Origin: Actinomycetes bacterium
Lineage (GTDB): Bacteria > Actinomycetota > Acidimicrobiia > Acidimicrobiales > Acidimicrobilacustridaceae
DNA: 64,000 bases
Reading direction: 5' to 3'
Assembly (NCBI GenBank): GCA_029782145.1
Contig: JAKOVH010000003.1
Span: 17,183 to 81,182 of the forward strand
Positions within the stretch are counted from its first letter, which is position 1. Every line of letters begins with the position of its first letter. Both the position numbers and the translations under genes were made by a program. The notes under the pieces are model-generated. The model saw only the letters and a program-made list of their open reading frames with translations. It was not told where the DNA came from and made no database searches. Below, in pieces: positions 8,123 to 17,461 of the stretch.

Positions 8123-9016
8123 TCAGGCCCAGCCGTGCTCCCGCACGACCTCGACCATGAGCTCGCCGGCCTCGGTGGGGTTCTTGCCCACCCGCACGCC
8201 GGCAGCCTCGAGGGCCTCCATCTTGGCCGCCGCGGTGCCCTTGCCTCCCGACACGATGGCGCCGGCGTGGCCCATCTTCTTGCCGGGAGGGGCGGTGACG
8301 CCGGCGACGTAGGACACGACGGGCTTGGTCATCTTGTCCTTGATGAACTCGGCGGCCTCCTCCTCGGCCGAGCCGCCGATCTCGCCGATCATCATCACGG
8401 CCTTGGTCTCGGGGTCGGCCTCGAAGGCCTCGAGGCAGTCGATGAACGACGTGCCGGGCACGGGGTCGCCGCCGATGCCGACGCAGGTGGTGACGCCGAT
8501 GTCCTGCAGCTTCAGCTCGTAGAGGGCCTGGTAGGTGAGCGTGCCGGAGCGGCTCACGATGCCGACCGGGCCGCCGGGCTTGGCGATCTCACCAGCGGTG
8601 ATGCCGATGTTGCACTTGCCGGGGCTGATGATGCCGGGGCAGTTGGGGCCCAGCAGGCGCACGTTCGGGAAGTCGCGCCTGAGCTTGTTGAAGAACCACG
8701 CCTCGTCGTGGGCGGGCACGCCCTCGGTGATGCACACGATGAACTCCACCCCGCCCTCGGCGGCGTCGAGGACCGCGTCCTTCACGCCCGGGGCGGGGAT
8801 GAAGATGCACGCGGCGTTGGCGCCGGCCTGGGCCACCGCCTCGCCCACGTTGGCGAAGATCGGGATGCCGTCGACGTCCGTGCCGGCCTTCTTGGGGTTG
8901 GTGCCAGCGACGACGTTGGTGCCGTAGTCGCGGTTGCGCAGGCCGTAGAAGCGGCCCTGGGAGCCGGTGAGGCCCTGGTAGACGACCTTGGTGGTCTCGT
9001 CGACGAAGATGCTCAT
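8123..9016 (-). CDS. sucD: Succinyl-CoA synthetase alpha subunit
   Basis: 297 aa, full length. The α subunit of ADP/GDP-forming succinate-CoA ligase (TCA cycle) binds CoA and carries the phosphorylated histidine. Visible are the CoA-binding Rossmann start TTKVVYQGLTGSQG, the GPNCPGIISPG segment, SRSGTLTYQ, and the active histidine in GHAGAI at about residue 250. It follows sucC with an 11-nt gap in the same operon. Confidence 0.98.
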   Translation of the reverse strand: MSIFVDETTKVVYQGLTGSQGRFYGLRNRDYGTNVVAGTNPKKAGTDVDGIPIFANVGEAVAQAGANAACIFIPAPGVKDAVLDAAEGGVEFIVCITEGVPAHDEAWFFNKLRRDFPNVRLLGPNCPGIISPGKCNIGITAGEIAKPGGPVGIVSRSGTLTYQALYELKLQDIGVTTCVGIGGDPVPGTSFIDCLEAFEADPETKAVMMIGEIGGSAEEEAAEFIKDKMTKPVVSYVAGVTAPPGKKMGHAGAIVSGGKGTAAAKMEALEAAGVRVGKNPTEAGELMVEVVREHGWA

Positions 9017-9027
9017 CGGGGGGCCTC

Positions 9028-10170
<1,143 letters not shown>

Positions 10171-10263
10171 GGCGGGACAAGCTAGCCAAGCACCCGACGA
10201 CCGACCCAACCGGCGGCGGCGCCGACTCGCCCCCGCCGCGGGCGGAGGGGATACTGGGCGCCC

Positions 10264-10782
10264 ATGAGCCCGGTGCAGCAGAGCAAGGCCCGCAGCCCGC
10301 GGTCGATGGTGCTCGCCGTGGCCGGCATCGTGATCGGCATCGCCCTGGTGCTGGTGCTGTTCGTCGTCGCCATCCCGTCGCTGACCGAGTCCGGGAAGGT
10401 CGAGGTGAAGCTGGGCAGCGACACCTACAGCCCGGGCTCGGCCACGTCGAAGGCGGCGACCATCGCCCGGGACGGCCCGATCCTGCTGCCCGACGTGTCG
10501 GGCCGCAACGAGCGAGACGTCTACCTCCAGCACCTCGGCGACGACCCGACCACGCGGTGGTACGCCTTCGACGCCCGCCGGCCGGGCCAGCCCCGCGACT
10601 GCTCGCTGCAGTGGGACGCATCCGCCCAGCAGTTCCGTGATCCCTGCGACGGCACGATCGTGGCCGCCGACGGCGCCGGCCTGATCGCCTACCAGGTCAC
10701 CGTCACCGACGACGGTCAGCTCGTGGTCGACCTCAACGCCGGCGACGGCCCGGCCGGCCCCGACGGCACCACCGCACCCTGA
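10264..10782 (+). CDS. Membrane-anchored Rieske-like protein lacking usual ligands
   Basis: 172 aa. One N-terminal transmembrane helix (about residues 15-37) is followed by an extracytoplasmic domain. The pattern YAFDARRPGQPRDCSLQWD...QQFRDPCDGTIVAADGAGL...QLVVDLN resembles the fold and the C-terminal cluster-binding half of Rieske [2Fe-2S] domains. The usual C-x-H and C-x-x-H ligand pairs are not present; only two isolated Cys remain. It is therefore probably a Rieske-fold protein that binds no standard cluster. Function unknown. Divergent from sucC and convergent with the EfeO-like gene. Confidence 0.8.
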   Translation: MSPVQQSKARSPRSMVLAVAGIVIGIALVLVLFVVAIPSLTESGKVEVKLGSDTYSPGSATSKAATIARDGPILLPDVSGRNERDVYLQHLGDDPTTRWYAFDARRPGQPRDCSLQWDASAQQFRDPCDGTIVAADGAGLIAYQVTVTDDGQLVVDLNAGDGPAGPDGTTAP

Positions 10783-10819
10783 CCCACGGGCGGTGGGCGC
10801 CGAGGCGGACGGCGTGGCG

Positions 10820-11506
10820 TCAGGCGGAGGTGACCGTGAACTCGCCCTTCATGCCCATGGCCTCGTGGTCGGAGATGCCGCACACGAAGGTGTAGGTGCC
10901 GGGCTGGTCGAAGGTCACCACCACGGTGCCGGTCTTGCCGGGATCGGTGGGTCCGATCTCGCCGAGGGCGGTGCCGTCGGGCTCGAGGACCTCGAACTCG
11001 TGCTGCTCGCCGGTGGCGGTGTTGGTCATGGCGAACTGGATGGTCTCGCCCGCCTTCGCCGTGAGCCCGTCGAGGCCGGTGTAGCCGTGGTCGAACGCCT
11101 CGAAGCTCACCGTGCGGTCGGGGGACGCCATGGTGGTGGCGGTGCCCGACACGGTGATGGCGGTGCGGATGCCGTCGCCGGTCTGGCCCGGCTTGCACGC
11201 CACCTCGTAGGTGCCGCCGCCGAGGTCGACGGTGAAGGTCCGGCTGGTGCCCGGCCCGATGTTCTCGACCTCGCCCATGATGCGGTCGCCTTCGGCGTAG
11301 ACGTAGACCTCGGTGACGTCGCCGCCCTTGTTGGTCACCTCGAAGGTGGTCGAGCCGCTCGACAGGTCGGTGGTGGCCACGTCGCAGGAGGTGTCGGTGG
11401 CGGTGATGGCGACGGCGTCGCTGCCACCGTCTTTCGACGTGCAGCCGGCCAACACGGCGAGCAGGGCGGTGCCGCCGAGGGCGGCCTTGGTGAGCGAAGT
11501 GATCAT
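10820..11506 (-). CDS. Double-cupredoxin EfeO-like lipoprotein
   Basis: 228 aa from ATG 11506. It has a lipoprotein signal peptide with lipobox LAGC at about residue 25. Domain 1 (about 35-130) resembles the EfeO cupredoxin domain, with TDTSCDVATTDLSSG, EVYVYAEGDRIMGEVENI and YEVACKPGQTGDGIRTAITV. Domain 2 (about 135-228) is a second cupredoxin with a type-1-like copper site: His in EQHEFEV, then YTFVCGISDHEAMGM supplying Cys, His and Met. The M75 imelysin domain of classical EfeO is missing. It follows efeU by 68 bp, so the pair probably forms an iron uptake system at the membrane. Confidence 0.85.
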   Translation of the reverse strand: MITSLTKAALGGTALLAVLAGCTSKDGGSDAVAITATDTSCDVATTDLSSGSTTFEVTNKGGDVTEVYVYAEGDRIMGEVENIGPGTSRTFTVDLGGGTYEVACKPGQTGDGIRTAITVSGTATTMASPDRTVSFEAFDHGYTGLDGLTAKAGETIQFAMTNTATGEQHEFEVLEPDGTALGEIGPTDPGKTGTVVVTFDQPGTYTFVCGISDHEAMGMKGEFTVTSA

Positions 11507-11574
11507 GGTGTGGTGGTGGTGGGTGCGGGTGGTGGGACGGGGCGGCGACGCGGGTGCACGAGTCACCCGGCCGA

Positions 11575-12450
11575 TCAGGACGCGGCGGCGGTCTGCGGCT
11601 CGGGAGCCGGGGACGCCGCCGGAGCCGGGACCTGCGACGGCCGGGTGACCGCAGCGCGCGACCCCCTGAAGAACAAGAACATGGTGGGCACGAGGTAGGC
11701 GAACCACACCACGACCTCGAGCACCGTCGGGTTCGGGGAGAAGTTGAAGATGCCCTTGAGGAGGGTGCCGTACCAGCTCGAGGCGGAGTACCACGACGTG
11801 ATGTCGTAGGCCGAGTTGTTGATCCCGGGCAGGATGCCGGCCTCCTGTAGGTCGTGGAAGCCGTAGGCCAGCACGCCGGCGGCCACCACGATGAGGAGAG
11901 CGCCGGTGACCGTGAAGAACTTCGCCAGGTTGATGGCGACGGCCTGGCGGTAGATCAGGTAGCCGAGCACCACGGCAGTGGCCAGACCCAGCACGGCGCC
12001 GGTGATGGGCTGGGTGCTGCTGCCGGTGGCCTGGATGTTGGTCCACAGGAACAGGGCGGTCTCGAGGCCCTCGCGGCCGACGGCGATGGCGGCGGTGACG
12101 GCCAGGGCGATGGGCCCGAGGGCGAGGGCGGCGTCGAGCTTGCCGTGCAGCTCGCTCTTCATCGAGCGGGCCGCCTTGCGCATCCAGAACACCATCCAGG
12201 TGACGAAGCCCACGGCGAGGATCGACATGAACCCGCCGAAGGCCTCCTGGGCCTCGAAGCTGAGCGTCGAGGAGCCGTAGGTGAGGATGGCGCCGAAGGC
12301 GAGCGACACGGCCACGGCCGCGCCCACGCCGATCCACAGCGGCGTGAGCTTGTCCTTGCGGTCGGTCTTCACCAGGTAGGCGACCAGGATGCCGACCACC
12401 AGGGCGGCTTCGAGGCCTTCGCGGAGCCCGATCAGGAAGTTCGAGAACAC
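11575..12450 (-). CDS. efeU: EfeU/FTR1-family iron permease
   Basis: 291 aa from GTG 12450 (VFSNFLIGLREGLEAALVV). FTR1-type permeases import ferric iron, usually after oxidation by a partner. Both diagnostic REXXE motifs are present: REGLE at about residue 9 and GREGLETALFL near 135. There are about seven membrane helices and a Pro/Ala-rich cytoplasmic tail. The GTG start is chosen because the open frame upstream reads no membrane protein sequence and crosses an inverted repeat resembling an iron box. No efeB-like peroxidase is present in the window. Confidence 0.95.
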   Translation of the reverse strand: MFSNFLIGLREGLEAALVVGILVAYLVKTDRKDKLTPLWIGVGAAVAVSLAFGAILTYGSSTLSFEAQEAFGGFMSILAVGFVTWMVFWMRKAARSMKSELHGKLDAALALGPIALAVTAAIAVGREGLETALFLWTNIQATGSSTQPITGAVLGLATAVVLGYLIYRQAVAINLAKFFTVTGALLIVVAAGVLAYGFHDLQEAGILPGINNSAYDITSWYSASSWYGTLLKGIFNFSPNPTVLEVVVWFAYLVPTMFLFFRGSRAAVTRPSQVPAPAASPAPEPQTAAAS

Positions 12451-12478
12451 GGTTGGACGACCCCCGTGGGAAGCAGGA

Positions 12479-12492
12479 TTAGGAATACCTAA
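12479..12492. promoter_or_regulatory. Possible iron-box operator of efeU
   Basis: TTAGGAATACCTAA has perfect TTAGG / CCTAA arms around 4 bases and stands out as AT-rich in a GC-rich region. It lies 28 bp upstream of the efeU GTG. The arms match the outer half-sites of DtxR/IdeR iron boxes, but the spacing is shorter than in the 19-bp consensus. A metalloregulator site is therefore an inference. Confidence 0.5.
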
Positions 12493-12646
12493 CACACTGC
12501 GAGGAGATTGCCAACCTAGGGCGGGAAGCCATGCCATCGCCAGGGGCAAAGGTCCCATGCGATGCTCGCGCAGTGGTGGCGCCGTTCCTGCGCGATGAGA
12601 AGGGCGTTTCCGGCCCGTGACCAGGCGCGATGGCGCCGTTCGCAGG

Positions 12647-15600
12647 TCAGCGCTTCTGCAGCGGGGCCCACGCCAGCAGGAGCCGCTTGTCGCCGATGCC
12701 GGCGAAGTGCACGACCGCCTCGGCCTTGTCGCCCGCACCCTCGAGGGCGGTGATGACGCCGTCGCCGAACTTGGCGTGGTGCACGTCGTCGCCCACCTTC
12801 AGCCCGAGGGCGTCGGCGCCGCTCGGCGCCGGGCGGGTGGGCTTCAGCGCTGCCTCGATGACCTCGTCGCGGTGCGTCCGGCCGCCCGAGCCGATCACTG
12901 CGCCCGACCAGTCGTCGTCGTCGGAGCGTCGCCGGGTGGTGCCCCAGCCCTCTCCCCCGCCGTAGCTGCCCGGCGTGCGGCCCCGGCCCGCGCCGTAGCC
13001 ACCCGAGCCGCCGCCGGACCCTGAGCCGTAGGCCGACGAGCGCCGCGACGCACGGCGGTTGCCCTCGACGGAGCGCACCAGGGCGTCGGGGATCTCGTCG
13101 AGGAAGCGGCTCGGCGGGTTGTACTGCGTGCCGCCGTAGAGGGTGCGGGCCCAGGCGTGGGTGAGGTACAGCCGCTCGCGGGCGCGGGTGATGCCGACGT
13201 AGGCCAGCCGCCGCTCCTCCTCGAGCTCGTCGGGCTCGCCGATGGCGCGCAGGTGCGGGAACACGCCGTCCTCCAGACCGATGAGGAAGACCACGGGGAA
13301 CTCCAGGCCCTTGGCCGAGTGGAGGGTCATGAGCACGACCGACGAGTCGTCGTCGTCGAGCTCGTCGGTGTCGGCCACCAGGCTGATCTGCTCGAGGAAC
13401 TCGTCGACCGACCCGAAGTCGCGGGCGGCACCCACCAGCTCGGCGAGGTTCTCGATGCGCCCCTCGGCCTCGATGGAGTGCTCGGCCTCCAGCTCGGCCA
13501 CGTAGCCCGAGCGCTGCATGGCCGCCTCGAGCACCGCGGCGGGGCCGTCGCCCACGAACAGCGCCAGCTCGTCGACGAGCTTCAAGAAGTCGTCGATGCC
13601 CTTCACCGCCCGGCCGGTCACACCGGCGGCCGGAGCCTCGCGCAGGGCGTCGAGGAAGGTGATGCCGTGGCTGCGGGCGTAGGCGTCGAGGCGCCCGACC
13701 GAGGAGTCGCCCACGCCCCGCTTGGGCACGTTCAGCACCCGCTTGACGCTCACCTCGTCGGCCGGGTTCACCGTGGCCTTCAGGTAGGCCAGCGCGTCCT
13801 TGACCTCGCGCCTGTCGTAGAAGCGGGTGCCGCCCACGACCTTGTAGGGGATGCCCACCCGCATGAGGTACTCCTCGACCACACGGCTCTGGGCGTTGGT
13901 GCGGTAGAAGATGGCGCAGTCGCCCCAGGTGTGGCCCGCGTCGTGCAGGTGCATGACCTGGTGGGCGATCCACTGGGCCTCGTCGGCCTCGTCGTCGGCG
14001 TGGTAGCGGATGATCGCCTCGCCCGGACCGGACTCGGTCCACAGCTCCTTGGGCTTGCGGCTGAGGTTGTTGGCGATCACCGCGTTGGCGGCGTCGAGGA
14101 TGGTCTGGGTCGACCGGTAGTTCTGCTCGAGCAGCACCACGGTGACGTCGGGGAACGCCTCCTCGAACTCGAGGATGTTCCGCATGTCCGCTCCTCGGAA
14201 GCGGTAGATCGAGTTCTTCACCAGGAAACTATCCGCCAGGAAGGTGTGTGTGCCCTCGACTTCCAGGTCGTACACATCACCTCGATGATGATCGAAGACG
14301 ACGTCTTCGACGACCGCCTCCTCCAGACCGCCCTGACCCTCGACGAGGACCGACATTCCGACCCGGAGGTGCGAGAGCGGCGTGAACTCGTAGAGGTTCT
14401 TGTCGACGGCGATCCGGCGGCGGACCTGGAGGCCGCCGGCATCAGCGACGGCCCGAGCGATCTTGACCGCTTCGGTGTAATCGGTGCGGAAGAGCTCCAA
14501 GAGGTAGCGCCCCGCGCTCCTTCCCTCGCGGACCGGCAGCCCGCGTTCGCGCAGGAGCGTCGCGACCTCTTCCCGGTTCGACGACCACTGGATTCGATGA
14601 CCGGGGGTCGCGCCGCTCGTGTCGGCGAACATCGTGAGGTTCAGCGTCGACCGGCGGCGACCGTTCTGCGGTCGGTAGTGCGGGAACTCCGGGTGGAGAT
14701 GCAACTCCTCCATCAGGAGCTTCGCCCGCGGTTCGGTGTCGACTGTGGCGAAGAGCCGCTCGAGCCACTCCTCGTCCATCGCGAGAGACCGTCCGACCCC
14801 GTGGAAGCAGGCCGTGGGGAGTCCGTAGTCGGCGGCGAGACGGGACTCCCAGAAGCTTGCTTCAGCTCGGGAGTCGCAAACCCGGAGTACCCAGATGGCG
14901 TCGGCATGCTCCTGGTTGGCCCGTACCCGGTAGCCGACGTCCAAGTGGCCGTGGTTGTCGGGTCTCATCGACTTCGTCTGCCCGATGCGCCACCCTCGGT
15001 CGGCCCGGTACATCAGGTAGACCAGCCACTGGTCCGCGTTGAGGGTCATCCGTGCCGGGACGATGTGGTGGGGTGTACCGGTGACCGCCCGGCCACCGGC
15101 CCGCACGGTGACGACAGGACCGGACCAGCGGCCAGGCATGACGGCACTGACCCGGCCGGGCACCAACTCCTTGCCGCCGGCGGTGCCGAGGACCTCGTCG
15201 CCGACCCGGATCTGCTCGATCGGCACCTCGCCGTCGGGGGTGCGGACCATCGTGCCGGGGGGCAGGCACTGGTCGGCGTCGCCGACGACGCAGACGTCGC
15301 CGCTGTGGGCGCTGAGCATGAGCACCAGCTCGTTCTGGACGCGGTTGGTGTCCTGGTACTCGTCGACGAGCACGTGGCGGAACCGGCGCTGGTAGTGCTC
15401 GAGCACCTCGGGGAAGCGGCGGAACAGCTCGACGGTGTTGGTGAGCAGGTCGTCGAAGTCCATGGCCCCGGCCTTGAGCAGCCGGGCCTGGTACTCGACG
15501 AACACGTCGGCGATCTTGCGCTCGAAGATCGTGCGGGCCCGCTCCTTGTACTCCTCGGGACCGACGCCGTCGTTCTTGGCGGCGGAGATGGTGCCGTGCA

Positions 15601-16021
15601 CCGAGCGGGGCGGGAACTTCTTCGAGTCGAGGCCGAGGTCGCGCACGACGTAGCCGGTGAGGCGCTGGGCGTCGGCCTGGTCGTAGATCGTGAACGACGA
15701 CGGGAACCCCAGGCGACCGGCGTCGCGGCGCAGGATCCGCACGCACGCCGAGTGGAACGTGGACACCCACATCTTGTCGGCCACCGGGCCGACCAGCTCC
15801 TTCACCCGCTGCTTCATCTCGTCGGCGGCCTTGTTGGTGAAGGTGATGGCCAGGATCTCGAACGGCGAGACGCCCTGGTCCTTGATGAGGTGGGCGATGC
15901 GGTGGGTGAGCACGCGCGTCTTGCCCGACCCGGCGCCGGCCACGATGAGCAGGGGCCCGGTGGTGTGGGTGACCGCCTCGTGCTGGACGGGGTTGAGGCC
16001 TTCGAGCAGGTCGTCCGACAT
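12647..16021 (-). CDS. pcrA: UvrD/PcrA superfamily 1 DNA helicase with intein
   Basis: 1124 aa precursor, about 772 aa after intein removal, a normal PcrA length. 3'-5' DNA helicase for repair and replication restart. Helicase motifs: Walker A AGAGSGKT (residues 28-35), motif Ia AITFTNKAA, Walker B VDEYQDTN (219-226), motif III GDADQ|SIYRFRGAD, then LEQNYRST and the late VLMTLHSAKGLEFP. The intein occupies residues 252-603, exactly between Q251 and the Ser of SIYRF. The linker before the C-terminal domain is Gly/Ser-rich (GSGSGGGSGGYGAGRG). Divergent from the SDR gene at 16145 with a 123-bp spacer. Confidence 0.97.
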   Translation of the reverse strand: MSDDLLEGLNPVQHEAVTHTTGPLLIVAGAGSGKTRVLTHRIAHLIKDQGVSPFEILAITFTNKAADEMKQRVKELVGPVADKMWVSTFHSACVRILRRDAGRLGFPSSFTIYDQADAQRLTGYVVRDLGLDSKKFPPRSVHGTISAAKNDGVGPEEYKERARTIFERKIADVFVEYQARLLKAGAMDFDDLLTNTVELFRRFPEVLEHYQRRFRHVLVDEYQDTNRVQNELVLMLSAHSGDVCVVGDADQCLPPGTMVRTPDGEVPIEQIRVGDEVLGTAGGKELVPGRVSAVMPGRWSGPVVTVRAGGRAVTGTPHHIVPARMTLNADQWLVYLMYRADRGWRIGQTKSMRPDNHGHLDVGYRVRANQEHADAIWVLRVCDSRAEASFWESRLAADYGLPTACFHGVGRSLAMDEEWLERLFATVDTEPRAKLLMEELHLHPEFPHYRPQNGRRRSTLNLTMFADTSGATPGHRIQWSSNREEVATLLRERGLPVREGRSAGRYLLELFRTDYTEAVKIARAVADAGGLQVRRRIAVDKNLYEFTPLSHLRVGMSVLVEGQGGLEEAVVEDVVFDHHRGDVYDLEVEGTHTFLADSFLVKNSIYRFRGADMRNILEFEEAFPDVTVVLLEQNYRSTQTILDAANAVIANNLSRKPKELWTESGPGEAIIRYHADDEADEAQWIAHQVMHLHDAGHTWGDCAIFYRTNAQSRVVEEYLMRVGIPYKVVGGTRFYDRREVKDALAYLKATVNPADEVSVKRVLNVPKRGVGDSSVGRLDAYARSHGITFLDALREAPAAGVTGRAVKGIDDFLKLVDELALFVGDGPAAVLEAAMQRSGYVAELEAEHSIEAEGRIENLAELVGAARDFGSVDEFLEQISLVADTDELDDDDSSVVLMTLHSAKGLEFPVVFLIGLEDGVFPHLRAIGEPDELEEERRLAYVGITRARERLYLTHAWARTLYGGTQYNPPSRFLDEIPDALVRSVEGNRRASRRSSAYGSGSGGGSGGYGAGRGRTPGSYGGGEGWGTTRRRSDDDDWSGAVIGSGGRTHRDEVIEAALKPTRPAPSGADALGLKVGDDVHHAKFGDGVITALEGAGDKAEAVVHFAGIGDKRLLLAWAPLQKR
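14213..15268 (-). mobile_element. Intein in motif III of the UvrD/PcrA helicase
   Basis: 352 residues in frame with the helicase, replacing nothing. Starts with nucleophile Cys1 (CLPPGTMVRTPDGEV, block A) and has block B GTPHHIVP near residue 65. It ends with block F VYDLEVEGTHTFLADSF and the terminal VKN, and the next extein residue is Ser. The penultimate residue is Lys rather than the usual His. Between blocks B and F, residues ~82-155 read WLVYLMYRADRGWRIGQT and later ASFWESRLAADYGLPT. This resembles a GIY-YIG nuclease core rather than LAGLIDADG. Splicing should restore DADQ-SIYRFRGAD. By eye the DNA looks less GC-rich than its flanks. Confidence 0.93.
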
Positions 16022-16144
16022 GGCCTCCCAACCCTACCGGTGGGCTGTGACGGCGCTGCCGGCCGCGGACCGTGCGGGCGCGACCGGTAGGGTCGCCGCC
16101 GGCCACGCCGACGACGGGCGCCCGAGCGCCCAGGGGGTACGACG

Positions 16145-16933
16145 ATGATCCTCGACTTGTTCCGCCTCGACGGGAAGGTGGCGGTGGTGACCGCCGCGGG
16201 ACGCGGCATCGGGGCGCGCATCGCCACCGCCTTCGCCGAGGTCGGCGCCGACGTGGTGATCGGCGCTCGCACCCCCGAGCAGCTGGCCGAGGTCGCCGCC
16301 CAGGTCGAGGCGCTCGGGCGTCGGGCGGTGGTGGTGCCGGGCGACCTCAGCACGCGCGAGGCCATGGGCACCCTCGTCGAGGCCGCGGTGCGCGAGCTCG
16401 GCGGCGTCGACATCGTCGTCAACAACGCCGGCGGCACCATGCCCCAGGCGTTCATGGACACCACCGAGAAGGCGTTCGACCAGGCGCTGCGGTGGAACGT
16501 CACCACCGCCTTCAACCTCACCCAGCTGGCGGTCCCGCACATGCTCGAGCGCGGCGGCGGGTCGGTCATCAACATCACGTCGGTGGCGGGCAGTTTCGCC
16601 GACCGGGGCTTCGCCGCCTACGGCACCGCCAAGGGGGCGCTGCTGAAGCTGTCGCGCCACATGGCCCAGGACCTGGCGCCCAAGATCCGGGTGAACTCCA
16701 TCTCGCCCGGCTCCATCGCCACCTCGGCCCTCGACCTGGTGCTGCAGATGCCCGAGCTCGAGCAGGCCATGGTCGACGCCACGCCGCTCAAGCGGCTGGG
16801 CGCGGTCGACGACATCGCCGCGGCCGCCGTGTACCTCGCCTCCGACGCCGCTTCCTACGTCACCGGCCGCGACCTGCGCGTCGACGGCGGCATCGAGGGC
16901 AGCAACCTCGAGATGGGCATCGCCGACCTCTGA
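16145..16933 (+). CDS. Short-chain dehydrogenase/reductase
   Basis: 262 aa classical SDR. The NAD(P)-binding loop is TAAGRGIG (normally TGxxxGIG), then NNAG at about residue 97. The catalytic set is Ser in ITSVAGS and Tyr/Lys in YGTAKG, followed by the cofactor segment SPGSI. The C-terminal LRVDGGIEGSNLEMG is typical of FabG-like enzymes. Substrate unknown; 3-oxoacyl or hydroxysteroid-type alcohols are possible. Divergent from pcrA and followed by a convergent lipoprotein gene. Confidence 0.92.
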   Translation: MILDLFRLDGKVAVVTAAGRGIGARIATAFAEVGADVVIGARTPEQLAEVAAQVEALGRRAVVVPGDLSTREAMGTLVEAAVRELGGVDIVVNNAGGTMPQAFMDTTEKAFDQALRWNVTTAFNLTQLAVPHMLERGGGSVINITSVAGSFADRGFAAYGTAKGALLKLSRHMAQDLAPKIRVNSISPGSIATSALDLVLQMPELEQAMVDATPLKRLGAVDDIAAAAVYLASDAASYVTGRDLRVDGGIEGSNLEMGIADL

Positions 16934-17016
16934 GCCCCGATCCACCGGCGAGCGCGACCCGGCCAGGACCTGCGGCGGGAGGCGCCGGGGGGCCGCCGCT
17001 CGACCTCCCGGCCCGC

Positions 17017-17439
17017 TCAGCCCGAGTCGGGGTAGCCGGCGTAGCCGTCGCCGTCGAGGTCGCCGCACAACGACCCGCCGATGGGGCTGGCCATGCACTC
17101 GCCGCCGCCGATCAGGTAGACGTACTGGCCGTCGCCGAACGGGTCGATGCAGTCGGGGCTGGAGCCCGGGGTGCACGGCTGGCCCGGCACCAGGCCGGGC
17201 GCGGTGCTGGTGGAGCTCGACGAAGGGGCGGCGGTCGACCCCGGCGCAGGGGACGTGGTGGAGCTGGTGGCCGACGTGGAGCCGCTGGCGGGACCCGTCG
17301 TGACCACGGTGGTCGACGGCGGAGCCGTCGAGGTGGTGGTGGGCTGCTCGCCGGCGCCGTCGGAGGAGCTGCCGCAGGCGGTGAGCAGGGCCAGGCCGGT
17401 GACGGCGACCATCCCGCAGACGACCCGTGCGCTCCTCAT
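17017..17439 (-). CDS. Putative lipoprotein with Thr/Ser-rich stalk
   Basis: 140 aa. Signal peptide with lipobox LTAC (Cys about residue 22), then a ~60-residue Ser/Thr/Pro low-complexity stalk, probably exposed beyond the membrane. The small C-terminal head has four Cys (PCTPGSSPDC...GGGEC...GSLC) and ends in DLDGDGYAGYPDSG. The DxDGDG pattern is that of EF-hand-like or dockerin-like calcium loops. No family recognised. In the same direction as, and 22 bp from, the dienelactone hydrolase gene. Confidence 0.78.
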   Translation of the reverse strand: MRSARVVCGMVAVTGLALLTACGSSSDGAGEQPTTTSTAPPSTTVVTTGPASGSTSATSSTTSPAPGSTAAPSSSSTSTAPGLVPGQPCTPGSSPDCIDPFGDGQYVYLIGGGECMASPIGGSLCGDLDGDGYAGYPDSG

Positions 17440-17461
17440 GGTCCGACGTTAGCCACGCCCG

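Noticed and set aside
12501..12646. Repeated TGGCGCCGTTC motifs between efeU and pcrA
   Set aside because: Only two short partial matches about 60 bp apart; not distinguishable from chance in this composition.
13157..16090. 977-codon plus-strand open frame opposite pcrA
   Set aside because: Antisense shadow of the helicase: Val/Gly/Asp-rich, no domain, and the minus-strand helicase motifs are unmistakable.
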